From positions 372,001-436,000 of the forward strand of contig JAPJBO010000061.1 in the NCBI GenBank assembly GCA_030068145.1: a stretch of 64,000 nucleotides of DNA, in the 5' to 3' direction. A program made the position numbers and the translations under genes. This stretch comes from Diplonema papillatum. Lineage: Eukaryota; Euglenozoa; Diplonemea; Diplonemida; Diplonemidae. Every line of letters begins with the position of its first letter. Position 1 is the stretch's first letter. Under the pieces are notes generated by a model. That model was not told where the DNA came from, ran no database searches, and worked only from the letters and a program-made list of their open reading frames with translations. Of this stretch, positions 22,872 through 34,591 are shown in pieces.

Positions 22872-25800
22872 TCACTTATGGCCGCTGGTCTTCCTCTTCT
22901 GCGCGGGAGGCATGTCGGACACGTTGAAGTGTTCGGGCGCGGTGCCGAGGCAGTTGCGGAGGACCGCGTTGAACGTGAGATCGGGGCCCTCCTTCCACCC
23001 GAGGAGGGAAGCTCCCTGCTCGGTGAGTTCACCGGTGGTGACGGTGGCGGTGGTGCCGTGGAGCTTGACGAAGAAGTCCATGCGCATGCACGGGGGCGGC
23101 TCGGAGCACTCAGCCCGCAGCCACACGAGCCACAGGTTCTTCAGCTCGAGAATCTTGCTCTCGGCGTCACGAAGGGCTGCTTCGTTGCCGCTGAACCACT
23201 CTCGCAAGACGATGTTCCGGTCTTCGATACGGCGGAACGAGCTGAAGCTCCCACCGTTGTCGACACTGCTGAACCGCGAGTACAGCGTCTTCATCGGCTT
23301 CCCGTCGATCAGGTAGATACGGATCTCGCAGTCATTCGGCACCTGCTCTTGGACGTAGATGCAGTCACCCGTGCACCCGGCCTGCTCCAGCAGCCGCTCC
23401 AGGCGCTGGGCCAGCTGCGCCGCATTGCTGAAGGCGAGAACGTCCTGTGTGTGCGGTTGTGGGGGTCGTGTCATTTTACCCAACGCCCTCTTCTTGTTGG
23501 AGTGAAAGTTATTCCCAGAGGACGTTGAGGCCAACAGTCGGGATTTTCGAGATCCCCCGGTTGCCGTGAAGGCTGGTGGGTTGCTAGCTGCAGGAAGCTG
23601 TAACGGAAAGTAGAGACGAAGCAGTCTCCAGACGATCGCATCCTTGATATCAAAATAATTACACTCAGGCGCGTCTACAACGTCCAAAAACATGCGTCCC
23701 TGGTGGGTTTGAACTTCTGGTTTTGGTGGCAACTGCCAGGTTACTGAGTAGCGACTGTCCCGGGACCAGAAGCACGCGATCCAGTTGTTATGGAGATCCT
23801 TAAAACTCGAAGCTCTGGAAATAGCAAGCGAGTTCGCATGTTACCGTCCAGCCTCTAATGTATAGGCCAATAATATGCGCGGTTTATAATTTACCGGCCG
23901 TTAATTTATAAATCCTTCAATAATATTCTCGGCGCCGCTCTTTGTAGAACAATGAATTAATTTCTTTTTGGCGGCGCAGCTCTAGCGGCGCCGCAGGCCC
24001 ACGGTACGGTGCAGTGTGTGGCGCCTCTGTTCCACAGGCCTTTGTTTTACGTAATTTTTAATCTATAAATCGTTAATTGCTTCCTTTCAAATTTCCCAAT
24101 ATTCATAAATTAAAAAACTACATAATTAGGAGCCAGACGGTATGCTAATAACACGTGTGTGCACATGTTGCGTCGTTTCACATGTTGTACACCAGGTGGT
24201 ATGTAGAAACAAGGCAGTAAATCGCATCCTTTGATATCCACATGTACAGTGCATACCGACTCACGAATAGGGGTTCAAACTGTAGAAACTGCAGGTACTT
24301 GGAACGAAGAGTAGAAGCAAGACAGTGTGCACACAACTGCATCCCTTGTAATCAAATGCAATTCAGGTGCATACACGTGCACAAAAGATACGAACCGACC
24401 AACAAACACGGTTTCCTGCAAAATATGCAGGATGCTGCAACGGAAAGTAGAAACGAGGCACTGTGCAAACAATTGCATCCTTTGAGAAAAGTAGGGGGAA
24501 ACTATTAATTTGATGTTTGAACAAGAGGGGGGGATCTTCGTTGAAACCGCAGATGTTTCCCCGCTACGTTCCCCTCGTTTCTTACTTTCAGGGTCGTGGG
24601 CTTCCCTTCCTTTTTAGAGTTAGAGTTCGCTTGGTACTCCGGTGGTTTTGTGTTTTCGGCGATAATCGCGCAGTCAGTTGCCTGTGGTTTTCCTTTTGTC
24701 GGCATTATCTCAAAACAAGCGGTATTTTTTTTTTTCTGTATCTCGTTGTTCGAAGATTTGATGCTGGCATCAAACATGCACGAGAGGTTGGGTACCAGGG
24801 AAAGCCTGCTACACGGGAGCCAAGCTTCACGTGTTCGGCGGTACTGCAGAGCCACGGGCCTACGGGTCAAGTGGCTACCGATTTCCCAAACTAAAGCATC
24901 AAGGCTTGGCGCACCTTGGGGCTTGGCGCTCGCGCTGAACACAAGCTCGTCGAGACGTTCAGCCGCAGGGCAGAGCGGATGGGGTTGTGGCACTGTGCTG
25001 CCTCCGACTCAAGCTTTTGCAAGCTGTGGTTGATCGTCACGTTCCTGGACCAGGAGCGGCCTTTTTCTTCTTCTTTCTTCTTCTTCTGTGTGCTTCTCGT
25101 TCTTCGAAGATTTGATGCTGGCATCAAACATGCACGAGAGGCCCTCTGCCTAACATTAAACTCAACCAACCCCTCTTGCTCGCCCCATTCCCCCGCTGCC
25201 TTTTTAGAAGTCGGGAAAAGGCGGAGTAAGCGGTTCAGGTCCCCCCCCCATCATAGTTTGATTTTAGAGTCCAAACCTGAGCTTCCCACGAGAAGCCGAG
25301 CTTCGCGACGCCGGACATCTCGTTGGTGTTGGTCGTCAGCGGGGTGCCGTACTTCTGGTTCTGCAGGAGGAGGAGAGCGTTGAGGGCCTGTGTTGCCGCT
25401 GCTGCGGGGTTGTCGAGGACCGAGGCGCGGTTGACCTTGGTAGTGCAAGGCACGTGGAACTCCTTGGACAAGCACATCGACGCTGTCCACGACTTCGACG
25501 CGAACAGATGGTACATATTGGAAGGGTGCGGGTGCTTCGTCGGGATGCCCGACGACTCGATCCCCCGCATGGCCTCGAAGAACTTCGACCGCTCGACGTA
25601 GCCGGGTTGCCCCTCGTTCATGTCCAACCAGGACACCGGCCACACGTAGTACATGCCAGCCTTCTTCTCCCCCGACAGCATGCCCGCGATGCCCGGCGCG
25701 AAGATTCGGCCGAAGTCGGCCGAGTGCGAGACGAAGCACGTGAGCACCTCGTAGATCGGTCCCAGCTTCTCGTGGACCACGTTGAAGAAGGTGGTGATGT

Positions 25801-26287
25801 ACTTGTCGCAGATGCACGTTCCGATGTCTCCCCAGCCGCCGAACTCGCCGTCGTCGGAGTGCTCAGGGACGGGGTACGGTCCACCCCACCTGATGACGAA
25901 GAATGAAAGCTTCGGTCTCTCGAGGGGTGCCGGGAGTCGGACGTCGGTCGGCGGGAACATGACAGTCGTGTTGTGCGGGTCGGACAAGTCGAGGGGTGTG
26001 CCCTTGCGGTTGGACCAGCGCGTGTGCGACATCTGCACCTTGACCCACGTCTGCCGGTCCTTGGGGTTGTACTTCGCTATCGAGAAGTCATCGATCACGA
26101 TTCCTGCCTGCCAGCTGACGGTGAACCCGAGCCGCGGGGACAGCAGCCCTGCGTCCGGGCTTCGAATCGGGAAGTAGCTGTTGCCGCCTCCTCCGCTCCC
26201 GTCATGCTCAAACCTGTAGAAGACTTCGACTTCGTCTCCTTGCTTCATGTCTCGCTGCCCTCCTTGATATCCTCCTCTTTTGACCAT
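22872..26287 (-). CDS. ATP-grasp domain protein (two exons)
   Basis: Exon 1 runs 26287-25277 (ATG at 26287, 337 codons). Exon 2 runs 23444-22872 (190 codons plus TGA). The donor CAG|GTTTGG and acceptor CACACACAG|GAC join in phase 0, giving about 527 residues. Two halves of one fold are split by the intron. Exon 1 holds an N-terminal region rich in aromatic residues and the ATP-grasp nucleotide-binding start (SKSW about 264-267; GVAKLGFSWEAQ 326-337, the usual lysine strand). Exon 2 holds the core motif VQEQVPNDCEIRIY (368-381), MDFF (459-462) and GELTEQG (475-481), matching the usual acidic metal/ATP ligands. ATP-grasp enzymes make carboxylate-amine or -thiol bonds using ATP through an acylphosphate; the substrate here is unknown. 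The C-terminus is Lys/Arg-rich. The join is read by eye, not from transcripts. Confidence 0.7.
23445..25276 (-). other. 1.83-kb intron of the ATP-grasp gene, repeat-bearing
   Basis: The intron is far larger than its neighbouring coding blocks. It contains about four degenerate copies of a unit resembling GGAAAGTAGAAACGAGGCA ... GCATCCTTTGATATC (near 23590-23660, 24205-24260, 24280-24370 and 24425-24490). It also has two near-identical blocks of about 43 bp, 24744-24786 and 25097-25141, each containing GATTTGATGCTGGCATCAAA. The open frames inside it are probably fortuitous. Confidence 0.6.
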
Positions 26288-26402
26288 TGCAATGATTAGT
26301 GCTCTTTCCCGCTCGTTTGATATCCCCCGCGCCCCTTCTGCGTGTGCTGTGCTTGCAATTGTTAAAATATGAAGAGATGAAGGGGATAGGGCTTGCCTTC
26401 AA

Positions 26403-26581
26403 CGTGTCGATTCAACGTGCCGGTTCTCGGAAGCCCTGGGCCCAAAAGGAACCTTCCCCGCGTAGATTGCCACCGATTCAATGAGCCGTCTGCAGACCCC
26501 ACTGTTAATCCATTTACGCTGAGACTTGCACGGCTTAATCCTTGAAACAAACATACGACCACCGGCAGGATCAACCAGGTT
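26403..26581 (-). rRNA. SSU (18S) rRNA 5'-end fragment, diverged
   Basis: On the minus strand the segment opens with AACCTGGTTGATCCTGCC, the nearly universal start of nuclear 18S rRNA. GTCGTATGTTTGTTTCAAGG, GATTAAGCCGTGCAAGTCTC and CGGCTCATTGAATCGGT follow in the right order and spacing. Identity fades after about 170 nt. Many differences from the common consensus are transitions. Only the 5' end is present, so this is a pseudogene fragment rather than a working rRNA gene. Confidence 0.75.
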
Positions 26582-26884
26582 TCTTGCCACTGGTCGTCAT
26601 CGGTCCTTTCGCTGGTGGAAATGTCCTCGTCGGGTCCCACCAAAGGAGTCCAAATGAAGACCGCCTTGGGGTGCAGCCTCAGAGGCTGGAGTTAAAGAGC
26701 GGCTCTACGAGCGGGTGTGGTACACCCGAAAAGCGGGTGGGGACTACCGCTTTTTAGAGTGCAAGCCATTTTGGGTGTGGGTCCCGGGTCCTTTGGGAAG
26801 GCGAGGTCCCTTACGTATGCAGGCTTCTGCTATGCTTCTGCGAATCATCCGGACGCAGGGACGTTTTCATCTTTGTCGGGGTTT

Positions 26885-26995
26885 CTTCTTTTTTTTAGCA
26901 AAGGATTAACCACGGCTTGACGAGGAAATGCGGGACCGTCACTCACCCGCTGTTTAGCACTCCTATCCTGGCAAGCCGTCTCGCAACAGAAGCTT
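26885..26995 (-). rRNA. Second, diverged copy of an LSU rRNA block
   Basis: Minus-strand sequence GCGGGTGAGTGACGGTCCCG, then TCGTCAAGCCGTGG and TTAATCCTTTGCT, parallels the LSU fragment just upstream on this strand (27220-27285) block by block, but more diverged. It looks like a partial tandem copy. Confidence 0.5.
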
Positions 26996-27044
26996 GGACG
27001 ATCCAAATAGGTCCAAACGTCTCCATAAACCCCAGTGTAGGAGC

Positions 27045-27430
27045 AATGATTAAGATTTGAACGCATCTCCAACTCTTACCGCTCATCGGTTTCAGGGACT
27101 TCTAACCCTCTTTTCAAAGTTCTTTCCATCACTGTACTTGTTCGCTGTCGGCCTCCGGGAGATATTTAGCCTCAGCAGAGGGATACCTGCCGAATAGCTC
27201 AGCATTCCCGATCGTGCTAGCAAGGATTTAACCAACACGGCTCGTCAAGGACATACGGGACTCTCACCCTCTGTGGATACCCATTTCAAAAGACTTAGCT
27301 CGACGCCAGTTATGTCCCGAGAAGCAGCTTGCGCCATTCTCCGGATACCCGTAGAACACCGGTTCAGACTTGGGCTCTGCCCTGTTAACCCGCCGTTTCT
27401 TGGAGCGCAGTTGCTGCTTTGTTTTCCTGC
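27045..27430 (-). rRNA. LSU (28S) rRNA 5'-region (D1) fragment, diverged
   Basis: On the minus strand the conserved LSU blocks appear in order: an AGTAACGGCGAGTGAAC-like block, GAGGGTGAGAGTCCCGTA, GGGAATGCTGAGC, GGCTAAATATC, GAACAAGTACAGTGATGG, AAAGAACTTTGAAAAGAGGG and CCTGAAACCGATGAGCGGTA. A block of about 8 nt that normally precedes AAAGAACTTTGAAAAG is absent. On this strand it lies upstream of the SSU 5' end at 26581, the reverse of a normal rDNA unit, so the locus is a rearranged rDNA relic. Confidence 0.75.
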
Positions 27431-28717
27431 ATCACTCGTCTCCTTGTTTTGGTCGCCTAGTCTTGCATCCCGATCGTGCTTCCGCTTCGGCCGGGCTGCG
27501 CTCCTTCGTCGTTCCGTGACCTGAGGGTGAGACTTGCTCAATGAATACTGAAGGCCGACGACGAATACGCCAGAGCTCGCAATTTTGGAAAGAAACGGGA
27601 ACGGGAGGCCTTTGAAGGAGGGGAGGGCAAAGAACAAGAGAGAACGCAAACACAAAATACTCGACGTAGCTGCTTCGACTCCGAATGGAAGGGGGGAAAT
27701 ATAGAGGTAAGGGGCAAATACAATACAAACACAATCTGATTTGTTCTTCGCTTACACCACCGTGTGTTGTTTTCTCACTCAGGATTTTTTGATCTGTTGT
27801 GTTTGTGTGATTTGTCGTGTAGGGGTAGACCCGCATGACCTCACGTCCGTTCAACACGTGGTTCGGTAGTTACAGCACTTGGGATCCCTTCTGTTCTTTG
27901 TCGGGCAGCATCGTCGAGCATTTCCTTTCAAACTGGCGCTTATGTAAAAAAAAAAGAAGGAGGAAAGGAAACAGCGCCAGCCTGTGGTACACAGGCTACG
28001 CGTTAGGTGACGCTGGTAAGGGTTTACTGCTTGTCGTTTGGGTGTTCGCTCGGAACTTCCGGAACATCGAGCCACCTTCGGTTATCCGATAACCGAAGGT
28101 GACTCGATGTTCCGGAAGTTCTCTGCTCACAATCAGGGATACGAACGCGAACAGAGTGTCGCCTACGTATTGCGATAGAGTCTCCACAACAAAGTTTCCA
28201 ATTAATACAAGCATGCCGATGAAGGTTCCACTTCTTACGGTTCCCCGATAAAGATTGCAGATCTTACTGCCAACTTTCCCCGGTTGCGCAGGTTTTCACT
28301 CGATGGAATCGCTGCTGTGCACCGGGGATGATCGGTAAGGTAACCCCGTGGTTGTGTTCACTGGAATTTATCATCGGAAAACGAAAAGGATTGAGCCGGC
28401 CCGTGCATCCTCCCATAAGAAGGATTTCCCGCAAACGGGTGCCGTGTATTTCGCAACGCGGCCACAAAGGGGACGGTGGAGACCCGCCTGCGGTGTCCTG
28501 GTGACCTTCGGCAAATAACCCAGAAGTTCGGGTTGTCCTTGTGCAATACCTTGGTACACACGGTGAGCCCGAGCCAGAGTGATAGCGGAAGGGAGACAGT
28601 TTGGGAAGCAGAATTTCCTGCAGGGTTTCTGACGTCGCACGCTTTTTTTTCCCCTGGTAACAAGAGCTACGCGGGCACGTGCGCACTACCCGGAGTCCCG
28701 TGCTCTGTTTCCTACCC
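27431..28717. other. Anonymous DNA with a long hairpin
   Basis: No gene recognised. A palindrome with arms of about 37 bp lies at 28047-28122 (CGGAACTTCCGGAACATCGA on the left, its reverse complement on the right, 2-nt loop). The stretch 28260-28640 is compositionally unlike its flanks, but I could not match it to rRNA. Confidence 0.45.
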
Positions 28718-28958
28718 GCAAAAATACGCGAGGGGCTGCCTTGTGCTTACTTCGAAGGAGGCTAGAGGGGGAGAAACAACACAACTACAAAATGGGTCGT
28801 TTTTAGAGTGAAAGTTCGCATTTGTTGAACGCTTACGCCCGCCACTGAACCCAGATTCACCTGTGTTTCGTGTGGGCTATTACAGCACATTCTACCTCCT
28901 TTCATCTTTTGCAACTGGCAGCCTCCTCAAGGATTTCCTACAAAGCAGGAGCGTATAC
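28718..28958 (+). repeat. Dispersed repeat family A, copy 3
   Basis: Full-length copy with the family left end (ACGCGAGGGGCTGCC) and right end (CAGGAGCGTATACAAG), plus a short insert after GGGTCGTTTTT. It abuts copy 4 head-to-tail. Confidence 0.7.
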
Positions 28959-28959
28959 A

Positions 28960-29200
28960 AGAAATGCTCGAGGGACTGCCTTGTGCTCATTTCGAAGGAG
29001 GCTAGAGGGGGAGAAAACAATACAACTACACAGTGGGTCTTTTTTGTTGAACGCTTACGCCACCAAACCCGCCACTAAACCCAGATTTACCTGTGTTTCG
29101 TGTGGGCTACAGCACATTTACCTCCTTTGATCTATCGCAACTGGCAGTCTCCTCGAGCATTTCCTACAAAGCAGGTGCTTATACAAAAAAAAAAAAAACG
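28960..29200 (+). repeat. Dispersed repeat family A, copy 4
   Basis: Very close to copy 1 at 1009-1233. It ends in a longer A run (about 14 A). With copy 3 it forms a tandem dimer. Here the inner inverted pair ATGCTCGAGG ... CCTCGAGCAT is perfect. Confidence 0.75.
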
Positions 29201-32200
29201 GATAATAACAGACTAACGATGATACACCACCGCCGTTGTTGTAGCTGCAGCAGCAGTGAGTAGCAGGGCACACGCACATGGGCACAATAAGGATAGGACG
29301 AACCAATGACGCTGAGACTCAGAACAGTTCCGATGGTCAGGATGAGCAGAGAGCAAACGGTTAAAACGATGGCCACGGCTGTGGGTGGTGACTCTCAAGG
29401 CTAAGTACAAACGTCCGATAGCATACGAGAGTGGCGTGGTTCTATTTGTGTGTGCGCACAGCCGGGGCAAAAAGGGGGGTGAAGGGGGCAGAAGGATTCT
29501 GGAAAAGTATGCATGTGGGCTATGACCGATAGAGATCACTAAAACCATAAATCAAAATCAGGGTTTCATGCTCAGAAGAAGGCTAGCCGGCGGATGTGGG
29601 CCCTAGAATGCAGATTCTGGGGTTAAGCTGCATACCACACACATGAACAGCATCATTTGCCCTAATCCTTCGATACCCTTCCCCCCCCCCCCCCATTCTG
29701 GCCGCTGAAGGGCTTACTCTGTGTCGTTGGATGTTGCGACGGCGACGAGCTTGTCGATTACTCCAGCATTGCCGTATTGAAGAGAGGAACCAAGGAACCC
29801 TACGCTTGCGCGGCTAGGCAAAGGCGGGAAGTAGCTAGAGACCGGCCTTTTGCGAGCGCAAGTCCGGGGGGGGAGGGGAATCGTAGTTGAGTGTTTGGAG
29901 CAGAATCTTGCCTCACCTGTATGTTTGATGCTAACACACTCGCATGCACCACGTACTTGTCATACGTGTGACAAGTACGTTGTACTAGTGCAATGACAAG
30001 CACAATTCATGACAGACACGTAGGTTAGGCAGGCTGGTCATATGGCAGTTCATAGAGGGATTTCTCTCAGCTCACTTCCACCACCAAGTATGGTATGGAG
30101 CCCTATGCTCACACGAAATCTAACTCTCTGAGACTCAAGCAAAAGGAAATCTCGCTAGTACTGTATTAGTAATACGTCAGAAAATAAGAGCTCGTCACTC
30201 GCACAACCGCGGCTGATACAAAACTAATGATGCTGATGACGGGAAGAGAGAGTTGGTTTCGTTGAACGCAGTGCCTGATCGTTTTGTTACGTAAAGCTGG
30301 GTTCAGGACGCAAGTGAAAACGCCACGGTTTGCGGCGACGAGCTTCTCATTTCCTCCAACATTTCATGTTTGGTAAAAGAAAAAGCAACTGACTGGTCAA
30401 ACCTCTGTAGCTGAGTTGAGGCGATCTCTGCAAGCAAGCTTTTAGGACACCGAGCATCAAACTCTCAGTGGAAAGAACTGCGTAGTTTTGAACCTACGGA
30501 CACACAGAGACGAGGAACACAAGGTTGCTAGCAGTCTACAGAACGGTACAACGAATGGATGTAGTGGCCTCTGGGTGGGGGTGTGGTAGATCCAGTTTAC
30601 TTCGTGTGGCTTCTTTGTTTTGGTTGTCCAGACACGGCAGTTGTATTGTTAGCATCCAATGCCTGTCTTATATTTCGCATGGCATGACTCTTTTGGGACC
30701 TGAGGGTGCTTTCCGAGGTCTTCTTTCTGATGTCACCGCACCATTGCAAGGATAATCAACGAGCAAACGTCCTTCGCACGTAAGCGCAACACGCAAGAGA
30801 CGTGTCAAGCACACCAGAATTTTACCATTCGTTCCTCGCTGGTTTCACTATCGTTACGGGCGGCTTGATCCTTGGGATGTAGTCCTTGGTAAAAGCTTGT
30901 CTGCAAACTCCTGAACGCAGCTTCAAAGGCCTAGTGACCTTTTTTACCTTTCTTTTTTTCTGACCTTTGAAGTACTGTTCTTTGTACCGCGTCATTGACG
31001 TCACCTTTATCTGCCAATAGCACATGATCAAAAAGAACTTCCCGTGGATTTATTGTTACCTGACAAGCACTCGGTGTAGGGTGGTGGGACCAGTAATCTT
31101 TGCGGACGGGCGGACATCCACCCGTCCGCAGTTTTTGGGGTGCGAGCGGACGGCTGGTTGCACAGCGCAAGCCGAGTACTCAGGGGCTCGGATCACTCAG
31201 CTAAGACTTTGACGGGGTTCTGACGCACTTATGTGGTGCGGACGGCCGGATGCGTCGGCAAATTGCAGTGCCCTAGCCAAATGTTGCTTGCCGACGTGCA
31301 GACGCCCGCGTCTGCAGGTTTTGAAAACGCAGACAGCGGACGCGTCTGCAAGGATCGGCCTCCAGGTGCTCGGGAATCCTTCTTGTGGCGGCCGTGCAGA
31401 CCTCAGGAATACAGAAGGCCCAGCACGGGGTTGTTTGAACTCGTTCCTGTGTCGAGGACGGCCCGTTCAGAGGCCTCGCTGGCCCGCGGTGCATTTGGGG
31501 TGCACTACGCTGACCTGATCGCGTAACTAAGCCGGTGGTCTTTTCTTCAATCAAGCTCGATGCCGAGGAGTTCTGCTTGCCAGTCTGCGCCTTGCGGCCG
31601 ACGCTGCATATATGACACGATCCGGCGTCGCGGTAACGACTTTGAAGTCCGGAGTGCAAGTGCGCGTGTGGTCCTTTTTAAGATGGATTGTGTCTGCGCT
31701 CTCTATAAGGTTGCCGGCCGAGGGAACCGGCTGTGAGCCGAAACTAGGCGCCGGTCTCTCTGGACTGCGCCAGGAGAGAACTTCGCGGCGGATCACAAAG
31801 CACCCGCCCTGCACGAGGCGCGCGCCCAAGACCCGTGCAAGGCTACCGCAGCACCCTCCATGTTTGCACCTTCCTCGGATGCTACGGTCGGGAAGGGGCT
31901 TCAAAGGAGTTGGAAAAACACGTTCCCCTTCCCCGCGTTCTGCGTGTGGGGTTACCACCGGCAACTGCCGCAGCAGCCGCAGATGCGTCCTTCGCAAATG
32001 GCTCACTTTCGGGTGGTGTCGCTCCTCACCTTCCAGTGTGTTCCTGGCTGTTGCCCTAAGTCCGGAGTGCAAGTGCGCACGTGCAGTGCATGGCGCTGAA
32101 AGAGTTCCTCACGTTACAACTGCTCAAAAGGAAAAGTTGGGACTGACAGTGATGGTCGGAATACTGACAGGCAGCGTCTGCAGTTTTCCAGGCAGGGGGA

Positions 32201-34591
32201 GTTTGCAAGAACGTGCTTAGAATGGATATGTGCGCAACGTCCCGGTGTGCGCCGTGTTTCGGTCGTTTAAGCCCCGGAAACATAAGGCGGCCCATCACCA
32301 GCGCGGAACCTGAGAGTCTGCAGACAGGGACAGCGGTGTGAGTCTGGTTTGTCAGGCGGCTGTTCGCAGATCGTCACAGCCCTGACCACCCGTGAGCGCA
32401 GGCAGGGTGGGTGGATACGAACGGGCGAGGGGAGGTGCGCCGTACACAGACGCAGGTGACGGTTCAGGGCGAAACCTGTCACATGAATCTCGATCGTGCG
32501 GCAGCGCATCGCGCTTTCATAGCTCGTCCTACGAGAGCACAAGCAAAACCTGCCTCACGGGGAGAAGGCCCATACAACCGTGTCTGAGCAATCAACTACA
32601 TTTAAAAAACGCGGTGTAAGCTCTACTGGGAAGAGAAGGGAGGGGCGGGGAATGAAGGGCTAGGTGGGTCAGGTAACCCGGCCTGTCGGGGAAGCTACAT
32701 GACGAGCAATCTGACTACAGCTTTGATGGATTGCATGCTGATCCAGGACCCGGGCACGAGTTTTCACTTTAAATGGGCGTTGGTGGTTTTGTTTTTTTCG
32801 CAGCGTGAGCCGGTGCCTCTCGCCTCACCTTTCAAATAGCTGTTGTTGCGTTTTTGAGGACTGATGAAAACTGTTAGAAGTGTCGGAAAAGTATCACCGC
32901 AGTGCCCCAGGGCCGTTGTTTTAGGGTCTTCGGTGACCATCGAGGCTGCGAGCCGAATGGTGAGGGGGAAGGAGGGAGGGATGATTTCTCGTCGTGAAAC
33001 CGGACTAGTATCGATGAGAGAATGCGAAACATTGGAAAGGTGCCTTGGGCTGGGTCGAAGTTCGGAACACACGCATGGCTAGGATACTACCTGAATTATT
33101 TCGTTTCGTTTCTATTCATCGAGAGCACAAACACGAATCGAATCTAACTCGTTCTGTATTTAGAAACAGAGTGCTCCGGTGTAGTTTCCCCTCGATGGGT
33201 TCGTCGTTGTTTCCTCGCAGTCTGCTAAGACCCTCAGGCCGCCGTAAGGTCGAAGCGACTGTGAAGACGAGCGCAAACAACAAGGGGCGGTCTTTCTCTT
33301 CCGGCTGAAAGCGAAGGGAGTGTCACTTTCCCCCGCCCTTTGTGGTTCAAAACCTGCGGGACCGCCAGACGGCGGTGCGGGCACGCTCAGCACGCGGGAC
33401 ACCCCTTTGCGCCACGTCCTGCACGCGAACTGTCACGTGTGTGACTGTCGGCGAATACAGGTGTGTATGTGTGTGCAAGCGAACTACAGGGCACACGGCC
33501 TATAGATGCGTACCCTGGACATAGATGGCGACTCGCCGCTCGCCTCTGAACTCCCTGTACTCGCTTGCTGTACACGGTGAGGTCCAGCCTCAGAAGCTGG
33601 AGTTGGTGTAGTTGGTGTAAGCCGGTCCATCCCCTCTTGATAGACCGAAGAATACAGCTCCAGGAAATTCGATGTAGTTCCCGGATGGGAACCGACCGGC
33701 CTAGTACTAGTGAGATCCCGGGATTCGGGGGGTTTTGCGGCATGTCAAAGCGCAAACATAAGGTACGGGCGAGTCAAATGGCTAGTCAACGGGGCTCGAG
33801 AGCCCGGGGCGAATGGGGGAGTGGCGACTCCGCCCCCTATGTCCAGAACGGCGGCACGTGGCACGGGCACGCAGAGCAGACGCGGCGCGGGCGACATTCG
33901 ACGGAACGCCGTTTCGTCGTCGCCCCGACGCCCGCTGCTGTGAAGGCAGAGAGGCGCCAACACGCTGATCCACTTCACCTCTGCAGCTTCGGCGCTTCTT
34001 CGGTTTGGATGCGCAGGGAGTGGTACTCACTCGCGACCTGCACAAAAACTTCCCAAGACGCTGTGTGGCGGGGTGTGGGATCCTAGGTGCACGTGTTCGG
34101 GTGAAAGCACCCTCTGTTGGCCTTCTCCCGATGTAGGAACTCGTTCTGCGCCCAAAAATGACCTTGTGGCCAAAATACCCCCAGTAAAACCTCCTTCACA
34201 AAATTCTCGTCTAAACTCGTATGACGAGTTTAGACGAGAATCTGATACGAAAATACGACTCGTATGCACTGTATGCTTAGGGGGGAGATATCCATTTTAA
34301 ACACGGGGCACGGTAGCCGCCATGGGCCGCCCCTTGAGCGAAGCCTCGTCAAACACTTGGCCATAGTCAGGCTTCAAATATAATGGATCAACGCAAAAAA
34401 CAAGGGCAGGGGAAAGCAGCGGTGCTTTCAGAATTGCGTGTGCTGTTCTGCTACTGGATATCCTCGTTTGTAGTGATATAGAACGAGTACAGAATGCAAG
34501 ACGGAAATGACCGAAAGTCTCGAAAGCGACTGACCAGCCAACCGTAACGCGAAAAGTGAAATTGAAGAAAGGCAGGGGTGGGAAATCATAC
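29201..34591. other. Long stretch without a recognised gene
   Basis: Nothing coding is recognised. Visible structures: a C run of about 15 near 29679-29693; a hairpin at about 29951-29982 with arms ACGTACTTGTCA; a hairpin at 31105-31131; a direct repeat AAGTCCGGAGTGCAAGTGCG at 31643 and 32056; and a strong hairpin at 34200-34242 with arms of about 20 bp (ATTCTCGTCTAAACTCGT). The 3' exon or exons of the VPS37-like gene may lie in the rightmost part but could not be identified. Confidence 0.4.

Noticed and set aside
24505-24993. 162-codon minus-strand ORF in the ATP-grasp intron
   Set aside because: It lies wholly within the inferred intron, crosses repeats and has no domain.
28260-28640. Possible further rRNA fragment
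   Set aside because: Compared by eye with conserved SSU and LSU blocks on both strands; no ordered match was found.
33979-34037. Possible third exon of the VPS37-like gene
   Set aside because: It has good AG and GT borders, but the phase left by exon 2 would hit a stop codon at once.
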